Source: Lactiplantibacillus brownii (lineage in GTDB: Bacteria; Bacillota; Bacilli; Lactobacillales; Lactobacillaceae). From it: a stretch of 64,000 nucleotides of DNA. The stretch covers positions 1,798,001-1,862,000 of the forward strand of contig NZ_JAVCWF010000001.1 of assembly GCF_031085375.1 (NCBI RefSeq). The letters are read 5' to 3'. Every line of letters begins with the position of its first letter. The stretch's first letter is position 1. A program made the translations under genes and the position numbers. This document shows positions 49,724 through 59,170 of the stretch, piece after piece. Under the pieces are notes generated by a model that searched no databases, was not told where the DNA came from, and saw nothing but the letters and a program-made list of their open reading frames with translations.

Positions 49724-49773
49724 AATAGCTTCAACTCAATAGCGTCATAACAAAAATGTGTCCAAAACAAATC

Positions 49774-49817
49774 AAAAAGACCGTTCAGAAATATTGAATT
49801 TCTGAACAGTCTTTTTT
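49774..49817. terminator. Bidirectional terminator
   Basis: Stem AAAAAGACCGTTCAGAAAT / ATTTCTGAACAGTCTTTTT between the SDR operon and dapL. Confidence 0.9.
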
Positions 49818-49860
49818 AGATTGTTATGGTCAAAACATACGCCATTAGGCAGTTTATCGC

Positions 49861-51015
49861 TTATTTCTGTAGCTCATTACGATGGGTCAAATAGCCAGTC
49901 ATCGCATTCACACCAGCCATAATGGCACTTGTATGTGGCACCATATGTTCAGAATGAAGCGAATACGGACTATCGACACCCAGCCAAAACATCGTTCCTG
50001 GAATTTGATGAATCAAGAAACCAAAGTCTTCACCAGTCATCGCTGGTCGCGTTTCAATAAAGTTCACATCAGCCGCTTGCTTCATGTAAGCCATGAAATC
50101 TGCGGTGATTTTGTCATTATTTTCAACGGGATAATAGCCGCCCTGATGTAAATCAAGGTCGATATTGCAATCGTAGGCTAGCGCAATCCCTTCAACGATC
50201 GTACGCACGCGACGCTGGATATGCAAGTTCATCTCTTGCGTCAACGCCCGAATCGTGCCATCAATTTGTGCTTCGCCAGCGATCACATTGCCAATCGTCC
50301 CAGCCGTAAAGTGACCCAGCGTGACCACGCCACTTTGAATTGGATCAACGTTGCGTGAAACGATCGTTTGTAATTGCTGCACGAGCGCTGAACCGGCTAC
50401 GACCATATCATTGGCATTGTGTGGGAAAGCCGCGTGACCACTTTTACCGGTCAAATGAGCATGAATCTCACAAGTTCCCGCAAATAGCGTCCCCATCCGA
50501 CAACCAATCGCACCCGCTGGCAAGTCGGGATTATCATGGAAAGCAAAAATCTCGTCGGGCAACCATTCTGCATCTAAAGCGCCACTTTCGTAGAGCCGTT
50601 TTCCCCCAGAAGCATTTTCTTCAGCGGGCTGGAACATGAAGATCATATCCGTCTCTGGCTGATTTTCAGCAAAATAGCTCAAAATCCCCAGCGCCACGGA
50701 CATATGGATATCGTGCCCACAAGCATGCATTTTACCAGGGTGTTGTGAGGCAAATGGCAATCCTGTCGCTTCTGTCACGGGTAACCCATCGATATCAGTC
50801 CGATAACCGATTCGATAGTCGTGTCGCTTACCACTGACCTTGACCAAAATCGCCGTTTCTAAAGTTGGAATCGTCTTAATGGTCAATAAATCTTGTGGCA
50901 TCTTGGCAATAATTGATAACAAGTACGCGTGCGTTTCGTGTTCTTCTAAGCCCAGTTCCGGAATTTGGTGTAAATGTTGATAAATCGGAATTAAATCGGC
51001 TTCCTGTAATGCCAT
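49861..51015 (-). CDS. dapL: N-acetyldiaminopimelate deacetylase (M20)
   Basis: 384 residues. Metal residues in MHACGHDIHMSVALG and QPAEENASGG; a dimerisation domain lies near 180-290. Removes acetate from N-acetyl-LL-diaminopimelate for lysine and peptidoglycan. SD GGAGG precedes the ATG. Last gene of cbpB-dapH-dapL. Confidence 0.9.
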   Translation of the reverse strand: MALQEADLIPIYQHLHQIPELGLEEHETHAYLLSIIAKMPQDLLTIKTIPTLETAILVKVSGKRHDYRIGYRTDIDGLPVTEATGLPFASQHPGKMHACGHDIHMSVALGILSYFAENQPETDMIFMFQPAEENASGGKRLYESGALDAEWLPDEIFAFHDNPDLPAGAIGCRMGTLFAGTCEIHAHLTGKSGHAAFPHNANDMVVAGSALVQQLQTIVSRNVDPIQSGVVTLGHFTAGTIGNVIAGEAQIDGTIRALTQEMNLHIQRRVRTIVEGIALAYDCNIDLDLHQGGYYPVENNDKITADFMAYMKQAADVNFIETRPAMTGEDFGFLIHQIPGTMFWLGVDSPYSLHSEHMVPHTSAIMAGVNAMTGYLTHRNELQK

Positions 51016-51031
51016 CTTTACACCTCCAAAA

Positions 51032-51745
51032 TTAAAGATTCCGTAATTCGCTCATCAGTTCCGTTTTGCTCTTAGTCTTGTCATCGATATCTTTTAATTT
51101 ACGGGCAGGCACGCCACCAACCACGGTATTCGGTTCAACATCGCTGATAACAATGGCGCCAGCTGCGACAACCGCGCCTTTACCAACATGAACGCCTTCC
51201 AAAACGACGGCATTAGCGCCAATTAAGACGTCATCGTCGATCTGAACAGGTTTAGCCGACGGTGGTTCAACCACGCCAGCTAACACAGTGCCAGCACCAA
51301 TGTGACAGTTTTTCCCAACGATCGCACGGCCGCCCAAAATGGCCCCCATATCAATCATTGAGCCTTCACCGATTTCGGCCCCGATATTGATGACCGCACC
51401 CATCATGATCACCGCATTGTCACCAATCAAAACTTGGTCACGAATCGCCACGCCTGGTTCAATACGCGCATTATATTGTTTTAAATCTGCCATTGGCACA
51501 GCGGAGTTACGCGCATGATTTTCTAATTCAGAATCTTCAATCTTATCCGCATTAGCCTTTAAGAATGGTTCTACATCGGCCCAGTCACCAAACAAAACCC
51601 CAGCGTTACCGCTAAAGAAAGTTTTGATTTCAGCGGGAACCTCAGTGATTTTATCGAGTTGACCCTTGACGTAAACTTTCACGGGCGTCTTTTTCTTTGA
51701 ATTACCAATGTAGTTAATAATTGATTGTGCATCTAATTTTGCCAT
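51032..51745 (-). CDS. dapH: Tetrahydrodipicolinate N-acetyltransferase
   Basis: 237 residues. N-terminal DapH helical region, then left-handed beta-helix hexapeptides ([21 protein letters not shown]). Acetylates tetrahydrodipicolinate. Sixteen bases before dapL. Confidence 0.94.
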   Translation of the reverse strand: MAKLDAQSIINYIGNSKKKTPVKVYVKGQLDKITEVPAEIKTFFSGNAGVLFGDWADVEPFLKANADKIEDSELENHARNSAVPMADLKQYNARIEPGVAIRDQVLIGDNAVIMMGAVINIGAEIGEGSMIDMGAILGGRAIVGKNCHIGAGTVLAGVVEPPSAKPVQIDDDVLIGANAVVLEGVHVGKGAVVAAGAIVISDVEPNTVVGGVPARKLKDIDDKTKSKTELMSELRNL

Positions 51746-51763
51746 CAGAGTGCCTCCATTATT

Positions 51764-52255
51764 TTAGTTAGTTTTTTCACTACTGGAAAAGTCCTTCTCA
51801 ATCATATCATATTGTTTTCCAATTTCATGAGTCAAGAAGTTGAAACTCTTCATAAATTCACGCCGAGTAATGATGCCTTGAAAGATCCCCGCGGCATCGA
51901 CGACCGGAACAAACGGATCATCGATCATCAAATGTAAGGTAGCTTCGACGTCCCCTACTGCTGACACGGTTTTCACCTTGGTCTCCATCACGTCACTCAC
52001 ATGCATGTGCATTAAGATTTCGGTATTTAAGTGGTCGAAACCGAGCATTTGTTCCGTGATCAATGGTAAGGAAACTAACCCTTCAAAGTGGCCATCATTA
52101 TCCAACACCGGAATTTTCGAGTATTTGATTTTCGTTAACACTAAAAATGCATGATACAAGTTGTTATCAGCTTGGACAACCGCGACAATATCTGCTGGAA
52201 TCAAATAATGATCAGCATTGCGCAGTAACATGTCCTCAACTGGTTTTATTAACAT
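51764..52255 (-). CDS. cbpB: Tandem-CBS protein CbpB/DarB type
   Basis: 163 residues, two CBS domains (about 10-65 and 80-140). In B. subtilis DarB binds c-di-AMP and the stringent enzyme Rel. Its place at the head of the dap genes suggests a link of c-di-AMP and cell-wall precursor supply. Confidence 0.85.
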   Translation of the reverse strand: MLIKPVEDMLLRNADHYLIPADIVAVVQADNNLYHAFLVLTKIKYSKIPVLDNDGHFEGLVSLPLITEQMLGFDHLNTEILMHMHVSDVMETKVKTVSAVGDVEATLHLMIDDPFVPVVDAAGIFQGIITRREFMKSFNFLTHEIGKQYDMIEKDFSSSEKTN

Positions 52256-52343
52256 CGGGTGAACCCCCTTCTTTAAAGCCCTCTTTCTATTTTACCTGAA
52301 AGCGGCCCCAAGTTAAGGGAATTTTGCTCATTTTACCAATTCT

Positions 52344-52862
52344 TTAGTGGGTAAAATGAAAGTTTAACGCAGATACTGGCTGTTGTTGCCGATTATAGTA
52401 TTGCACCGAGATGTCTTGCCCCTTAGTTTCCACGATGGCATAGGTCCCACCAAGCCGCGTAAACTCACCACGTGGTTGGCTGATACTCCCCGGATTCAGC
52501 AGCAATAACCCATTGTGTCGTTCAACCCCTAACTGATGAGTATGACCGAAAAATGCCAACTGGGCATGCTGCTGATTGGCAGCTGCCATTAACTGGTCCA
52601 AGCCAAAGTTAACGCCGACTAAGTGACCATGTGTCATAAAGACCGGCACGCCTTTGACGGTAGTCGTCACTTCGTCCGGTAAGCGATCATCAAAATCCAT
52701 GTTGCCTTGAACCGTATACATGTGCTTGAACACGTCATCATCGATGGCTAATTCGGAGTCGCCACAGTGAAAAAAGGCATCAACTTTGCCTTCATAAGCG
52801 GCAAGCAGTTGGACTAAAATCTCACGATCACCGTGACTGTCACTGACTACTAAACATTTCAT
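52344..52862 (-). CDS. Metallophosphoesterase, YfcE/YsnB type
   Basis: 172 residues from the ATG at 52862. Motifs VSDSHGD, HCGDSE, QGNMD, MTHGH and GHTHQ form the full dimetal site. Its start overlaps the rdgB stop region. Third gene of murI-rdgB-ysnB. Confidence 0.9.
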   Translation of the reverse strand: MKCLVVSDSHGDREILVQLLAAYEGKVDAFFHCGDSELAIDDDVFKHMYTVQGNMDFDDRLPDEVTTTVKGVPVFMTHGHLVGVNFGLDQLMAAANQQHAQLAFFGHTHQLGVERHNGLLLLNPGSISQPRGEFTRLGGTYAIVETKGQDISVQYYNRQQQPVSALNFHFTH

Positions 52863-52864
52863 CG

Positions 52865-53461
52865 CTAATTCGCCCACCATTCGTCAAATTTTGGCATCAA
52901 GTGGCGTAATGCCGCCCCCCGATGACTGATTGAATTCTTTTGTGCATCCGTCAATTCAGCCAATGATTTCTGGAATTGTTCTGACCAGAACAACGGATCA
53001 TAACCAAAACCATTGTCTCCGCGTGGTGCAATCAAGATGCGCCCTTTAAGTTCACCGTTAACCACTAACTTTTGGCCATCTGGCTTTAAGGCCACTAACG
53101 TTGTGTGGAAAGTCGCTGTCCGTTTGGCTGCTGGCACACCGCCCAAATTAGCTAATAATTTAGCATTGTTGGCTGCATCGTCATGGTCACCAGCATATCG
53201 TGCGGAAAAGACCCCTGGATCACCATGTAACGCATCGACCATCAAGCCGGAATCATCCGCAATTACAGGTAGTCCCGTCGCTTTAACAACGACTGTGGCC
53301 TTCTTGGTGGCATTCTCTTCAAATGTGATCCCATTTTCCTTAATTTCAGGAATGTCTGTAAAATCCGCTAAAGTTTTGATGGCAATATCGTAATCTTTAA
53401 ACATCTCGCCAAACTCACGTGCCTTACCCGGATTGTTTGTTGCAATAATTAAGTCCTTCAT
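52865..53461 (-). CDS. rdgB: XTP/dITP diphosphatase
   Basis: 198 residues. TNNPGKAREF, ADDSGLMVDALHG and GFGYDPLFW are HAM1/RdgB motifs. Hydrolyses damaged purine nucleotides. Starts within the TAATG junction with murI. Confidence 0.95.
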   Translation of the reverse strand: MKDLIIATNNPGKAREFGEMFKDYDIAIKTLADFTDIPEIKENGITFEENATKKATVVVKATGLPVIADDSGLMVDALHGDPGVFSARYAGDHDDAANNAKLLANLGGVPAAKRTATFHTTLVALKPDGQKLVVNGELKGRILIAPRGDNGFGYDPLFWSEQFQKSLAELTDAQKNSISHRGAALRHLMPKFDEWWAN

Positions 53462-54276
53462 TATAAGTCACCGCCTAAATCGATTTGAGTTGCTTTAAAA
53501 TTCGGTTGCCCTAACCAATCCTTCGCAATTGTCGCAAATTGCGTCGCGGACCCCGTCGTATAATAATGATCTGGTTGGGCCTTAGTGCTACTCGTATTCG
53601 CAATATCCAAATAATCTAGCATAAATGAGACGCCGTTCACGGTCTCAGCTCCCGAATCAATCAAGGTCACATTTGGACCGACGACATTTTGGATCAATGG
53701 CCGTAACAAGGGATAATGGGTACAACCCAAAACTAAGGTATCGATACCACTATGTTTGAAATCTTGTAATCCCTCCGCCACCACGCGTTTAGCGACTGGT
53801 GAACGATATTCATTCGATTCAACTAATGGGACAAATTTCGGACAAGCCTTTGAGATCACGGTCGCACTAGGATCTTTAGCCAAAATAGCATCACGATAGG
53901 CATTGCTACGAATGGTTCCTTCCGTCGCAATAACCCCAATCCGATGATTTTTGGAAGCTTTGATGGCCGCCCGCGAGCCTGGTGAAATCACGCCAATGAC
54001 CGGAATCTTTAATTTAGCCCGCAGATCCGGTAAAGCGGCCGCAGTCGCGGTGTTGCAAGCAATGACTAACATCTTAATGTTTTGTTTTAACAAGAAAGTG
54101 GCCATTTGCCAGGAAAAGTCTTTGACTTGGGCACTTGGGCGCGGCCCATAAGGTAACCGTGCTTGGTCTCCAATAAAAATAACTGTTTCACGTGGGAGTT
54201 GTTTCAAGGCCTGTTTGACCACTGTCAAACCGCCGACCCCGGAATCCATGAAACCAATTGCCTGTTCATTTATCAT
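53461..54276 (-). CDS. murI: Glutamate racemase
   Basis: 271 residues. Catalytic cysteines are in VIACNTATAAAL (about residue 74) and LGCTHYPLL (about 185); DSGVGG opens. Supplies D-glutamate for peptidoglycan. Confidence 0.95.
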   Translation of the reverse strand: MINEQAIGFMDSGVGGLTVVKQALKQLPRETVIFIGDQARLPYGPRPSAQVKDFSWQMATFLLKQNIKMLVIACNTATAAALPDLRAKLKIPVIGVISPGSRAAIKASKNHRIGVIATEGTIRSNAYRDAILAKDPSATVISKACPKFVPLVESNEYRSPVAKRVVAEGLQDFKHSGIDTLVLGCTHYPLLRPLIQNVVGPNVTLIDSGAETVNGVSFMLDYLDIANTSSTKAQPDHYYTTGSATQFATIAKDWLGQPNFKATQIDLGGDL

Positions 54277-54474
54277 GCTTAAAATCTCCGTTCGCTGAAT
54301 TCTGAAACTTCATTATGGCCTTTTTTAGCCTTGAATTCAAGCCGGATGAATGGGTATGAATTGGTAAAGTTTCCGTTCTTCGAAGTGAAAAAGTGCTGTA
54401 TATCTGTGGAAACAAGGTATAATATTTATTATGATGCAGTAAGATACTGCGATTACACATGGAAAGGAACTATC

Positions 54475-55008
54475 ATGACGAACGCCTTTTATTCTCAATT
54501 TGCGGGTAACGCAATCAAGTCTTCAGTTTTAAGTGTGGAAGTCTTGCGCGATGCCTTGTTACCGAACTTGCTGGGAGACGATCGCAGTGGGATTCTTTAC
54601 TGGGCCGGTAAAGATTTGGCGCGCCAATTTCCAGTCGCCGCTGATGAGGACTTAGTGACATTTTTTGAACAATGTGGCTGGGGCCATCTCATCGTTGAAC
54701 AAGCTGCCAACGACTTAATCACGTATGAATTGACCGGTGAACCGGTTGCCCGGCGTAGCTTTGCAATTAAAGATCCCGATTTCATGTTGGAGACCGGCTT
54801 CCTTGCTGAACAAGCGAGCACCCGCTTCAACTGTGTCAGTGAAGCTAAGATCACCTTCCAAAACAAAATGCGCATTCGCATTGCCGTAACGATCGACCAT
54901 GACCAACCATTGTTGGCTCATGATCCTGCGACACCGATTGAAATTGTGCGTCCAGAAGCTGATCAACAACCAGCCCCTGACGATGCGCCAACTAATCCGG
55001 ATGCTTAA
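54475..55008 (+). CDS. yslB: YslB/DUF2507 family protein
   Basis: 177 residues from the ATG at 54475, six bases after AAGGA; the open frame upstream to 54331 has no SD. V4R-like core GILYWAGKDLARQF and FFEQCGWGHL. Divergent from murI, as the B. subtilis yslB is next to racE. Function unknown. Confidence 0.88.
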   Translation: MTNAFYSQFAGNAIKSSVLSVEVLRDALLPNLLGDDRSGILYWAGKDLARQFPVAADEDLVTFFEQCGWGHLIVEQAANDLITYELTGEPVARRSFAIKDPDFMLETGFLAEQASTRFNCVSEAKITFQNKMRIRIAVTIDHDQPLLAHDPATPIEIVRPEADQQPAPDDAPTNPDA

Positions 55009-55010
55009 AC

Positions 55011-55041
55011 TAAAAACATCGCCTAACTGGCGATGTTTTTT
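55011..55041 (+). terminator. yslB terminator
   Basis: Stem AAAAACATCGCC / GGCGATGTTTTT with a TAACT loop. Confidence 0.88.
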
Positions 55042-55047
55042 ACTAAA

Positions 55048-55090
55048 CAAAATACCCTGTCACATCATTAAAAGTGTGATACAGGATATT
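55048..55090 (-). terminator. Probable terminator of the Panacea-domain operon
   Basis: Hairpin CCTGTATCACA / TGTGACAGG with a short T run on the minus strand. Confidence 0.55.
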
Positions 55091-55207
55091 TTAATTTGAC
55101 TTTCTTCTCTGATAGATAAAAACGTCACTCAGCCACGGTAATCCGAAAACAGCACTCAGAACGCCTAATGATATTGGCCAATTTTGGACTACAATATCGT
55201 ATTCAAC
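55091..55207 (-). pseudogene. 38-codon membrane-segment remnant downstream of the Panacea gene
   Basis: Open frame with no standard start codon, in the same frame as the Panacea gene two stops earlier (TAA CTG TGA). It reads one hydrophobic stretch (WPISLGVLSAVFGLPWLSDV) and a basic end RRKSN. It may be the last part of a lost membrane protein or a small peptide with a rare start. Confidence 0.4.
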
Positions 55208-55213
55208 TCACAG

Positions 55214-55630
55214 TTAGTCATTTACGATATCTATTAAACGATACTTTGCTCGCTGATGGTGTTCGCAAAAATTCTTTTGCCAAAATTTTTCTGCGTGACT
55301 TTCGTCTATTAAATCAAATACATCAGTTGTTAATCGATGAACAATAGACTCATCCAAAACCCAATAGGCCTTATGATAGTGCCCTTTATTAATAATTGGC
55401 ATACTGCCGTATTGACTATATCGATAATAAATATCCGGTTCAACGGGGCCATATTGCCAGCTTTCAAATGGACGATTATATATTTTCTTAATAAATTCGA
55501 TGCCATTATGGTCTCTCAAATAATCTTGAATGACGAAATACATCACTTTCTGGAGCTGCAAATTTGTTACATTTAAGTTATTTCGATTACCAACCGCCAA
55601 GATATGTTGGCTCAATACATTCATCGACAT
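55214..55630 (-). CDS. Panacea-domain (SocA/DUF4065-like) protein
   Basis: 138 residues. Family features: LSQHILAVGN, LQLQKVMYFVIQDYL, FESWQYGPVEPDIYYRYSQYG. Known Panacea proteins are antitoxins of diverse toxins or adaptors to ClpXP. Start ATG nine bases after GGGGG. No intact toxin gene adjoins; remnants sit on both sides. Confidence 0.8.
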   Translation of the reverse strand: MSMNVLSQHILAVGNRNNLNVTNLQLQKVMYFVIQDYLRDHNGIEFIKKIYNRPFESWQYGPVEPDIYYRYSQYGSMPIINKGHYHKAYWVLDESIVHRLTTDVFDLIDESHAEKFWQKNFCEHHQRAKYRLIDIVND

Positions 55631-55634
55631 CCTA

Positions 55635-55766
55635 TTATTCCCCCTTTAGTAGCTCATCATAAGCAACTGGCCGACATTCAGAATATCCCTGAATACTATT
55701 TGTATTTGCAACGAATTCAGAAATAGTATTTCTCGGACAATCTTTAGTTTCTTTAGACGTGAGTAC
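55635..55766 (-). pseudogene. C-terminal remnant of a gene upstream of the Panacea gene
   Basis: 43 codons open in one frame, ending GAA TAA just before the Panacea ATG. The end reads CRPVAYDELLKGE, which looks like real protein. It is closed upstream by stops with no start, so the 5' part is lost. Confidence 0.45.
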
Positions 55767-55826
55767 CTATCATCCATTTATTCTGAAACAAGCTCAGTAT
55801 AGCCTATCTTAATACACTTACCCTTC

Positions 55827-55875
55827 AAAAAAAGCGGATCCCAATTGCCATTTACTGGCAACCAAGAACCCGCTA
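55827..55875 (-). terminator. trxA terminator
   Basis: Long minus-strand stem AGCGG..TTGCCA / TGGCAA..CCGCT followed by seven T. Confidence 0.85.
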
Positions 55876-55885
55876 AACAACACGC

Positions 55886-56203
55886 CTATGCTTCCACGTA
55901 TTGATCTAAAGTTTTCATAATTTGTTCTTTTGAGTGATAGCCGACCAAAGTATCGACCACTTCACCATTTTTTTTAACTAATAAAGTTGGAATACTCATG
56001 ATACCGAAATTGCTGGCCGTTTCTGGGTTAGCATCCACGTCCATTTTGTTAAAGGTAACTTTATCGCCCATTTCGCCTGCTAATTGTTCAACAACAGGTG
56101 ATTGCATCCGACAAGGACCACACCAAGTTGCCCAAAAATCAGTTAATGTCACGCCTTTTGCAGTATCCGTTTCAAAAGTCTTATCCGTAGTCGCTTCGAC
56201 CAT
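55886..56203 (-). CDS. trxA: Thioredoxin
   Basis: 105 residues from the ATG at 56203 (GGAGG nine bases upstream). WCGPC at residues 27-31, cis-Pro in SIPTLLV. Cytosolic disulfide reductase. Follows mutS2, as in other lactobacilli. Confidence 0.96.
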   Translation of the reverse strand: MVEATTDKTFETDTAKGVTLTDFWATWCGPCRMQSPVVEQLAGEMGDKVTFNKMDVDANPETASNFGIMSIPTLLVKKNGEVVDTLVGYHSKEQIMKTLDQYVEA

Positions 56204-56287
56204 TTCAATCGGCCTCCTCATATTTTATCATTTACTAATAGTAAGTATATCAGTTACACAGAAAAGAACAACTAATTTGCCTACAAT

Positions 56288-58654
56288 CTATTTAAAATTA
56301 ACTTCGGTCGCACCGTTACCACCATGATTAGGCGCCGCAAAGTGGAATGACTTTACTTGACGGTTAGTCTTCAAGTATTCTGTGATTCCTTCACGCAACG
56401 CGCCAGTCCCTTTCCCATGCACGATTGTGACGGATGGGTAGCCAGCTAGGAGCGCCGCATCAATATAACGATCCACTTGCGTCATCGCGTCTTCATAGCG
56501 GACGCCACGCAGATCAAGATTAGGCGAAACATGACTGGCATTGGCTGACTGCACTGTGGCGCGTGCCCGTTTCGGTTCAGCTTCAGGCTTAACCTTTTCC
56601 AGATCGGCATCTTGAATCTTCATCTTCAAGATACCTAACTGAACTTCCCATTCATGGTTGCCCATTTTCTGTACCAGGACGCCCCGTTGGCCGTATGACT
56701 TCACGAGAACATCGTCGCCTTCATGGAAATCTTGTTTGGCCTTCTCATGTCGTAAAATACGATTTTTCTTCAACTTAGGTTGTTGTTCCAAAGCATTCAA
56801 CGCACCTTTAGCATCGATCAACTCATTTTCCTTCACGTTGGTCGTTCCACTAGCGAGCTGTTTCTTGCGTAAATCGCTAATGATTGCATCTGCGGTCGTC
56901 TTGCTCTTTGTCACAATTTCGTTGGCTTGCACTTTAGCTTCTTCGATGAGTTGATCCTTGCGCTGCTGATAAGCATTGAATTCACTCTTCAATTCTTTGT
57001 GCAGCTTATCCGCGTGAGATAGGTCAGTTGTTAGTTGCAACTGTTCATCTTCAACTTGTTTGCGCTTAGCAACTAGGTCCGCAATCATCGCATTTAAGTC
57101 CTGACTATCGGTATCCGTCAATGAACGCGCTTGATCAACGATTGCTCGTGGAATGCCGAGTCGCTGAGCAATGTCTAAGGCATTACTACGACCGGGAATC
57201 CCGACCAATAAACGATACGTTGGTTTCAGCGTCGCTTCATCGAATTCCATGCTGGCGTTGATCGTATCTGGCCGATTGAACCCATACGCCTTCAATTCTG
57301 GATAGTGAGTCGTCGCCACAACTTGTGTACTTTTGGCCCCAATGGCATCTAAAATGGCAATTGCTAAAGCGGCCCCTTCTTGTGGATCGGTCCCGGCACC
57401 TAATTCGTCGACTAATACCAGGCTACGGTCATCGATGCGTGCCAGAAAGCTTTCAATATTTTCCATGTGTGACGAGAACGTACTTAAATTCTGTTCAATG
57501 GATTGTTCATCGCCAATATCGGCAAAAATCTCATCGTAAATGCCGATGCGACTGCCTTCATCAACGGGGATAAATAGGCCAGATTGCCCCATTAATTGGA
57601 GTAACCCAAGCGTTTTTAACGTAATCGTCTTCCCACCAGTGTTTGGCCCGGTGATGACGATAGCCTGATAGTCGGTCCCCAAGGTGATGTCATTGGCGAC
57701 CACTTTCTTGGGATCAATCAGCGGATGCCGAGCTTGCCGCAAGAAGACTTCGTTCTTCGTTGAAACAGTAGGTTCGGTTGCTTTCATATCATGAGCATAA
57801 CGAGCCTTCGCGTTGATGAAGTCAAAATGGCCCAGCGTCGCCGCATTTTGCAGAATTTCGTCTTGATACGGTGCAATCAAGTTAGAGAGTTCTTCCAAAA
57901 TCCGCTGTTCTTCTTGTTTCTCCGCCACTTGATTCTGACGAAGCCGGTCATTTAGCGCCATCACTGCTTGTGGTTCAATAAATAGCGTTTGACCACTGGC
58001 ACTTTGATCATGCACAATCCCACCAAAACGACTGCGATTCTCTGCTTTCACAGGAATGACATATCGATCGTTTCGAATGGTGATGATTGGATCACTCAGG
58101 TACTTGGAATCTTTTCCCCGGGTATATTGTTCCATCTTCGAGCGAATCTCGCCTTCGGTTTTGCTGATGTGGCTCCGAATACTACTTAGTTCGGGTGACG
58201 CATCATCCGTGATGTGGCCGTCCCCTTCGATCGCTGTCGCCAAGCGCTTGGTTACCTCAGGAAGTGTCACCAGTTCTTGGACTTCATCAAATAAATGCCG
58301 AATCCCATTTTCCGGGGAATCTTCTAAGAGGTCTTCAAAGAAACGCGTAATTGCACGGGTAGTCTTCAAAACCCGACCGACTTGACCAAGTTCACTACCA
58401 TTTAAAGTGGCACCGATTGCGAGTCGCTTCATATGCGGCGCAATATCTGCCAGCCGAGCAATCGGAATGCCGCCCTTTAACCGGTAAACTTCGGCACCAT
58501 CGTTGGTTTCATCTAAGGCATATTGGACCTTAGCCAACTCGCTCAGTGGCTGTAATGCGGCGAGTTCTTTTTGACCCGCTGCAGACACCAAATAAGGTGC
58601 CAGTTGTTGTTTAACTTGTTGGTACTCTAAGGTGGTGAGTACTTTAGGATTCAT
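56288..58654 (-). CDS. mutS2: MutS2 (ribosome-rescue / anti-recombination ATPase)
   Basis: 788 residues. Walker A GPNTGGKT near residue 335 and Walker B VLVDELGAGTDPQEG, a coiled coil near 510-620, then KOW-like and Smr domains (LDLRGVRYEDA, HGKGTGALREG). MutS2 splits collided ribosomes in B. subtilis; earlier work tied it to recombination control. Confidence 0.95.
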   Translation of the reverse strand: MNPKVLTTLEYQQVKQQLAPYLVSAAGQKELAALQPLSELAKVQYALDETNDGAEVYRLKGGIPIARLADIAPHMKRLAIGATLNGSELGQVGRVLKTTRAITRFFEDLLEDSPENGIRHLFDEVQELVTLPEVTKRLATAIEGDGHITDDASPELSSIRSHISKTEGEIRSKMEQYTRGKDSKYLSDPIITIRNDRYVIPVKAENRSRFGGIVHDQSASGQTLFIEPQAVMALNDRLRQNQVAEKQEEQRILEELSNLIAPYQDEILQNAATLGHFDFINAKARYAHDMKATEPTVSTKNEVFLRQARHPLIDPKKVVANDITLGTDYQAIVITGPNTGGKTITLKTLGLLQLMGQSGLFIPVDEGSRIGIYDEIFADIGDEQSIEQNLSTFSSHMENIESFLARIDDRSLVLVDELGAGTDPQEGAALAIAILDAIGAKSTQVVATTHYPELKAYGFNRPDTINASMEFDEATLKPTYRLLVGIPGRSNALDIAQRLGIPRAIVDQARSLTDTDSQDLNAMIADLVAKRKQVEDEQLQLTTDLSHADKLHKELKSEFNAYQQRKDQLIEEAKVQANEIVTKSKTTADAIISDLRKKQLASGTTNVKENELIDAKGALNALEQQPKLKKNRILRHEKAKQDFHEGDDVLVKSYGQRGVLVQKMGNHEWEVQLGILKMKIQDADLEKVKPEAEPKRARATVQSANASHVSPNLDLRGVRYEDAMTQVDRYIDAALLAGYPSVTIVHGKGTGALREGITEYLKTNRQVKSFHFAAPNHGGNGATEVNFK

Positions 58655-58706
58655 CGTATTCCTCCTTGGATCGGCTCATGTCCGCCGCAAAAAAAAGATG
58701 ATGCAG

Positions 58707-58961
58707 TTATGCTTTGGCATCATCCGGTTGCATCTTCAATAATTCTGCTTGTTTATCCACTTGATCTGAAATCGCATTGAATGCGAGTAATGTCGCAATC
58801 TCTTGGTCTGACAGATCTGGGGCTAATTTCTTAAGTTGTTCAATTTGTTCATTCATCATCCGCGTCACGGTTTCCATGTGACGGTCGGATGCACTACCGA
58901 TGATCGTGTAAGTGTGACCATCAATCTCCGCTTTGAAGCGGCGCTTGCTTGTAGCCATCAT
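58707..58961 (-). CDS. zapA: Cell division protein ZapA
   Basis: 84 residues. RFKAEIDGHTYTIIGSASDRHMETVTRMMNEQI is split here only for reference: the N-terminal segment KAEIDGHTYTI and VTRMMNEQI are ZapA features, followed by a coiled coil. Bundles FtsZ filaments. GGGAG precedes the ATG. It lies directly before mutS2; no cvpA or polX lies between. Confidence 0.9.
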   Translation of the reverse strand: MMATSKRRFKAEIDGHTYTIIGSASDRHMETVTRMMNEQIEQLKKLAPDLSDQEIATLLAFNAISDQVDKQAELLKMQPDDAKA

Positions 58962-58994
58962 AACCCAGCTCCCTCGTGTTCAGTAACATGACTT

Positions 58995-59003
58995 ATTTTA
59001 GCA
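58995..59003 (-). promoter_or_regulatory. Extended -10 of zapA
   Basis: TGCTAAAAT on the minus strand about 35 bases before the ATG. Confidence 0.55.
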
Positions 59004-59170
59004 TGATTGCTGGTTTTATGCGACTTTTAGGGTGCGCGTGTAATTTTCTTTAATTAAGCATTTTATAATTATCAATAAATTAAGGTTAACCATTTTTAAT
59101 AGCCACCGTGTTCGCACGCGCTTATTCGTAATCAAGAGTATGTCACACTATTGAAATATTTTCTGACACG

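Noticed and set aside
54331..54474. N-terminal extension of yslB
   Set aside because: The SD AAGGA and family N-terminus place the start at 54475; the upstream frame covers the promoter region.
59123..59130. TATTCGTA, complement of the streptococcal ComX box
   Set aside because: About 165 bases before zapA, no late competence gene next to it; an 8-mer match in AT-rich DNA is expected by chance.
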